Source: Asterias amurensis (Eukaryota; Echinodermata; Asteroidea; Forcipulatida; Asteriidae). Taken from it: a stretch of DNA of 64,000 bases. The notes beneath the pieces were generated by a model, which searched no databases, had not been told where the DNA came from, and saw only the letters and a program-made list of their open reading frames with translations. The position numbers and the translations under genes are program-made. Position 1 is the stretch's first letter; the number at the start of each line of letters is the position of its first letter. The stretch lies in assembly GCF_032118995.1 (NCBI RefSeq), contig NC_092655.1, positions 9,911,917 through 9,975,916 on the forward strand. Direction: 5' to 3'. Positions 60,170 through 64,000 of this stretch are shown here, piece after piece.

Positions 60170-60730
60170 CTAGCGGGATGCCGCGCTTCGCGCGGCACCC
60201 CGCTAGATGATGAAGCTCCTTTACACAAATGTTTTGAAATGTAATGTTGGTGAGGCTGTTATACGCCTCTCTTAATATTTATGCATGACGTCATAATTCT
60301 ACCCTAAAATGATCGGCTATGGCGCACGTCCGCCACTACTTATTTGCAGTGGCTGCGCCCATAGCTGTTTTGGGTTGACGTATACCTTATGGGGCATCAT
60401 ACAAATTAAGATAGGCGTATTTAAAATGAATGAGGATCTTAAGCTCCAAAGATTCATAACATTTATAAGATTCTATACTTTTATTATTTGGATTTTTTTT
60501 TTTTTTAGTCTTTATATTTAGTTTTTTTCTCTTTTTATTTGTGTCTCAATTTTGTTATATATATGTGTTTTGCCATTTGTTTCTTTTTGTCCATGCCCTT
60601 TAAATTTCTTTTAAGTGTAATTATTTCGACTTGTTTTTTTGTTGAAGCTTTGGTGTATAGTTTGGTGATTCCCCAATGAGGGAGCGAATTAATGATATAA
60701 TGTATGTTTCTTGGTATCAATGTTAAAGTT
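60170..60730 (-). mobile_element. Helitron-like element end
   Basis: Starts with a 37-bp GC hairpin (ctagcgggatgccgcgcttc...), followed by sequence shared with 63,464-64,000. Read on the minus strand the element ends ...CCCGCTAG next to a T, and the empty site at 26,950|26,951 is A|T, as for Helitrons (3' CTRR, A|T insertion). The far end was not found. Confidence 0.55.
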
Positions 60731-60743
60731 TAGTTGTGGATTA

Positions 60744-61100
60744 TGGTGGCCCCGAAGGGACATCGCATAACGCAAACGTGTGCGCACACGTATGCAATGT
60801 CGTGAAACAAATCGCGAATATATGCGCACACGTATACAATATCGTGAAACAATTCGCGAATATGTGCGCACACGTATGCAATGTCGTGAAACAACTCGCG
60901 AATATGTGCGCACACGTGTGCAATGTCGTGAAACAAATCGCGAATATGTGCGCACACGTATGCAATCTCGTGAACCAAATCGTGAATATGTGCGCACACG
61001 TATGCAATTTCGTGAACCAAATCGTGAATATGTGCGCACACGAGTGCGATTTGTTTTGCAATGTCGTGAATTTTATTGCATACCATGTTGCATACCATTA
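60744..61100. repeat. 42-bp palindrome-bearing minisatellite, orientation 1
   Basis: Units of atgcaatgtcgtgaaacaat, tcgcgaatatgtgcgcacacg(t). Each contains ttcgcgaa or a variant and gtgcgcac. Left end tatggtggccccgaagggac; right end ttattgcataccatgttgca. No stops in most frames, hence spurious ORFs on both strands. Confidence 0.9.
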
Positions 61101-61324
61101 GGATGATGTCATAGTTGTGGATAATTTGTTACCGATCTAGGGAGTACTGTGGCGCTACAGCAGGCTCCCTCTGTAAAGCATGTGTATACCCAGGAACTTG
61201 GCACCAGGCCAAGGACGACCACACGCCTCGCTTGCCTCACAACAAAGACTACTGCTGCAATGACTACCGCTTATCTCACTGTTGGAAAGAAACCCCCCAG
61301 ATCATTAGACATTTTATTCAAAGG

Positions 61325-61637
61325 TATGCAACATGGTATGCAATAAAATTCACGACATCGCAAATAATATTCGCAGACGTGTGCGCACATATTCGCGAAT
61401 TGTTTCACGACATTGCATACGTGTGCGCACATATTCGCGAATTGTTTCACGACATTGCATACGTGTGCGCACATATTTGCGAATTGTTTCACGACATTGC
61501 ATACGTGTGCGCACATATTCGCGAATTGTTTCACGACATTGCATTCGTGTTCGCACATATTTGCGAATTGTTTCACGACATTGCATACGTATGCGCACAC
61601 GTTTGCGATATGCGATGTCCCTTCAGGGCCACCATAG
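61325..61637. repeat. 42-bp minisatellite, inverted orientation
   Basis: Reverse complement of the 60,744 array: tgcaacatggtatgcaataa at the left, gcgatgtcccttcagggcca at the right. The two arrays form a large inverted repeat around about 220 bp of unique sequence. Confidence 0.9.
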
Positions 61638-62593
61638 TGGATGTAGTGTTGTAGGCACATTATTATTATTATTATTTTTTTTTTTTTGGTCTCTTCATTT
61701 CGTTCTTTTTGTAAACTGTTGATTAGTGTACGAAAAATGGTAGTGTTAGGGGTGTAATTGGTTGTCACAAGATAGTTGTTCATTTGTGTAATTACCTTTT
61801 TGGGTATTATTATGCTAAAGATTGAAATATGAAGTACATTATAATATAAAGGATATAAACATAAAGAGGCGTTTGAGACCATGTCAATCTATCCTGGATG
61901 AATACAAAGTAAACTTATTATCCGCATAAATGTGGATTATTTTGTCCCCGACTTTTGAGCATAGTTTTAATTCAATCGGCTCTGTTATTGCTATTGTAGT
62001 AATTTTGTTAACTCTACTGCACAAGTATTTCCCCGCTAAGCCGAATGTAATGGTAATTACCTAGTCGACTAAAATATAACGCACTGCTATACACACTTAT
62101 TGTATTGTACTGAGCGCATATAGTTCACGTAATGGCGGATAATAGTCAAGTGTCTCCACATTGCCTACCAATCAGGATGTCTTTTTCAAAGAGCAAATCA
62201 GACAAAAACATTTTTATAACCTGATAAATTTGGCATTAGTGGTATTTTGGTTCCCTTCTCAACAAATCAAGTACCTCCACGAACAAATCCAATAACGCTA
62301 CGATTTTAGAATCTTGGACCCTTTACTTATTGATCGCGATTTATTGAGCGTCACGTCCCACGATACATAGCGTTGTTGTAGCACTAAATAAAGCGAGTTT
62401 TCGGAACATGCGATGTGCCACAACTCTATCTACTTTTTTTTAACCACCGCTTTTTTTCGGGGGGGGGGGGGGGTGTAAGAGCGGATTTACTGGAAGTACG
62501 AGGTCGCAACCCACTTTCAACTTAAAGTGATCCCACGGCGACCTCCTTCACCAAGCAACAGGTGGCCTGTCTCCACCACTCATACACTGACCT

Positions 62594-62942
62594 ATGGTGG
62601 CCCTGAAGGGACATCGCATATCGCAAACGTGTGCGCATACGTATGCAATGTCGTGAAATAATTCGCAAATATGTGCGCACACGAATGCAATGTCGTGAAA
62701 CAATTCGCGAATATGTGCGCACACGTATGCAATGTCGTGAAACAATTCGCAAATATGTGCGCACACGTATGCAATGTCGTGAAACAATTCGCGAATATGT
62801 GCGCACACGTATGCAATGTCGCGAAACAATTCGCGAATATATATTGTATACGTGTGCGCATATATTCGCGATTTGTTTCACGACATTGCATACGTGTGCG
62901 CACACGTTTGCGTTATGCGATGTCCCTTCGGGGCCACCATAC
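62594..62942. repeat. 42-bp minisatellite, composite of both orientations
   Basis: Forward units 62,594-62,845, then a switch to inverted units 62,846-62,942. Both outer ends are tatggtggccc-type, so the whole is a long imperfect palindrome. Confidence 0.9.
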
Positions 62943-63463
62943 TGACCAGAGGCTGGGCTCGATTTCACATGCTTTACGCAGCACGGTGACTTACTTCATT
63001 CAATGCAGATTTGTTTCGGTTTTGTCCTGGCACCCAGCCTCTTCGACCCTGCGCGGCAATGAATGAACAGATCCGGAGAACCATGCTTAGTACAACACGA
63101 AAGTAGCCCGACCAAAAAGGGCGGATCAAATGGCGGGTGGGCGGGCAAGGGGCAATGAGTGAACCAATCAGGAGAACCATCTGCGAAACACTGTCCAATG
63201 AGTCGCCTGTCAGAAAGAGTATAGGAAGTCTGGTTACAACATCGACCAGTGGTTGACACACGGTCGCGGCCCAAACTTCCTCCAATCAGATGACTCGTAA
63301 GTGGGAGTTTGGGTCGGGGTTTTGTAGACTTGCAACCCGACGTCTGAAACCGCACAAACGTGTTGAATTACACACACACAACCGTGTTGATTTCACAAGG
63401 ATGCCATGCCACTGGACCTTCTAATTTCAATCCAAGATGGCGCAGGTTACGCTTTGAATAGTA
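62943..63463. other. no gene recognised
   Basis: 62,943-63,280 unrecognised. 63,280-63,463 repeats 58,247-58,408 (cgtaag.gggagttygggtcr, ttttgtagacttgcaacccg). No supported coding. Confidence 0.6.
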
Positions 63464-64000
63464 CTAGCGGGATGCCGCGCTTCGCGCGGCACCCCGCTAG
63501 ATGATGAAAATTCTGTACACAAATATTTCGAAATGTAATGTGGGTGAGGGTGTTATACGCCTCTCTTAATATTTATGCATGACGTCATAATTATAACCCA
63601 AAATGAGGCTATGGCGCACGTCCGCCACTACTTGCAGTGGCTGCGCCCACAGCCTCGTTTTGGGTTAGATTGACGACGTACCTTATGCATACATATTAAG
63701 AGAGACGTATTCGAAGGGACGGAGGTTATAATAACTTTGTATAATTGGATTGGGAGTTGTATTTAAAATGATTGAGGATTGTAAGCTCTAAAGATTCATA
63801 ACATTCATAAGAGTTCAATACTTTTATTATTTTGGTTGTTTTTCTTTGATTCTATCTTTGGTTTTTTCTCCTTTTCTTTGTGTCTCAAGAAAAAATTATA
63901 TCAGTGTTTTGCCATTTGTTTCTCTTTATCCATGCCCTTTAAACTAATTTTATGTATACTTATTTCGGCTTGTTTGTTTGTTGATGTTTTGGTGTATAGT
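63464..64000 (-). mobile_element. second Helitron-like end, continues out of the window
   Basis: Same hairpin at 63,464-63,500 and same interior. The empty site at about 58,407 (aatagta|tag) again shows insertion between A and T. Confidence 0.55.

Noticed and set aside
60689..61106. Overlapping open frames in several frames on both strands
   Set aside because: The 42-bp unit is a multiple of three and almost stop-free, so many frames stay open; no splice sites, start context or domain supports a protein.
62974..63355. Minus-strand ORFs over 100 codons with Pro/Thr-rich text
   Set aside because: Overlapping frames, no domain, no splice pattern, and part of the stretch is a repeat also found at 58,247-58,408.

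Overview
This is intron-rich animal DNA, not microbial. It carries multi-exon genes with clean GT/AG splice sites, secreted and receptor domain combinations (NIDO, HYR, SRCR, hormone-receptor motif, GAIN/GPS, seven-helix), tRNA-derived SINEs, many TTAA-flanked MITEs and abundant minisatellites. The domain mix and the repeat style point to an invertebrate deuterostome, most likely an echinoderm such as a sea star. That is inference; no species marker is present.

The window is built around a head-to-tail tandem array of adhesion G-protein-coupled receptor genes on the + strand. Copy A (about 570-16,658) enters from the left and lacks its 5' end. Copy B (26,003-54,927) is the only copy seen from start codon to stop codon. 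Copy C begins at about 59,239 and is cut off after its first exon(s) by a Helitron-like insertion. Copy B as I splice it reads: signal peptide, NIDO, HYR, second NIDO, HYR, HYR, half HYR, SRCR, four HYR, hormone-receptor motif, GAIN with GPS, seven transmembrane helices, short tail. All exon phases agree, giving about 1,885 codons by my count. Most ectodomain module boundaries are phase 1, so modules can be gained, lost or swapped without a frameshift, and the window shows this happening. There is an internal 5.5-kb duplication of the NIDO-HYR block. One HYR pair differs between copies A and B. HYR fragments are scattered through the introns.

Copy A looks damaged. An 11-bp insertion puts a stop in its first SRCR exon, and a 2.5-kb TIR transposon sits inside its last coding exon, replacing the cytoplasmic tail. 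Copy B preserves the empty site. From the GAIN domain through the seven-helix region, A and B are nearly identical even in introns. Several ectodomain exons (NIDO exon 2, HYR1, SRCR second half, second hormone-motif exon) differ mostly by amino-acid replacements. This is what a diversifying recognition receptor would look like, and it is the main finding here.

Region by region: 1-16,658 copy A; 16,590-22,380 its 3' flank, with a minisatellite and a 3.6-kb TIR element full of AACGTT words; 22,380-25,300 mixed repeats and a possible minus-strand exon; 25,000-26,002 a duplicated TATA promoter; 26,003-54,927 copy B; 54,928-58,400 its 3' flank and rearranged repeats; 58,400-60,166 promoter and first exon of copy C; 60,170-64,000 Helitron-like sequence carrying inverted palindromic minisatellites. 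I recognised no stand-alone non-coding RNA genes and no CRISPR.
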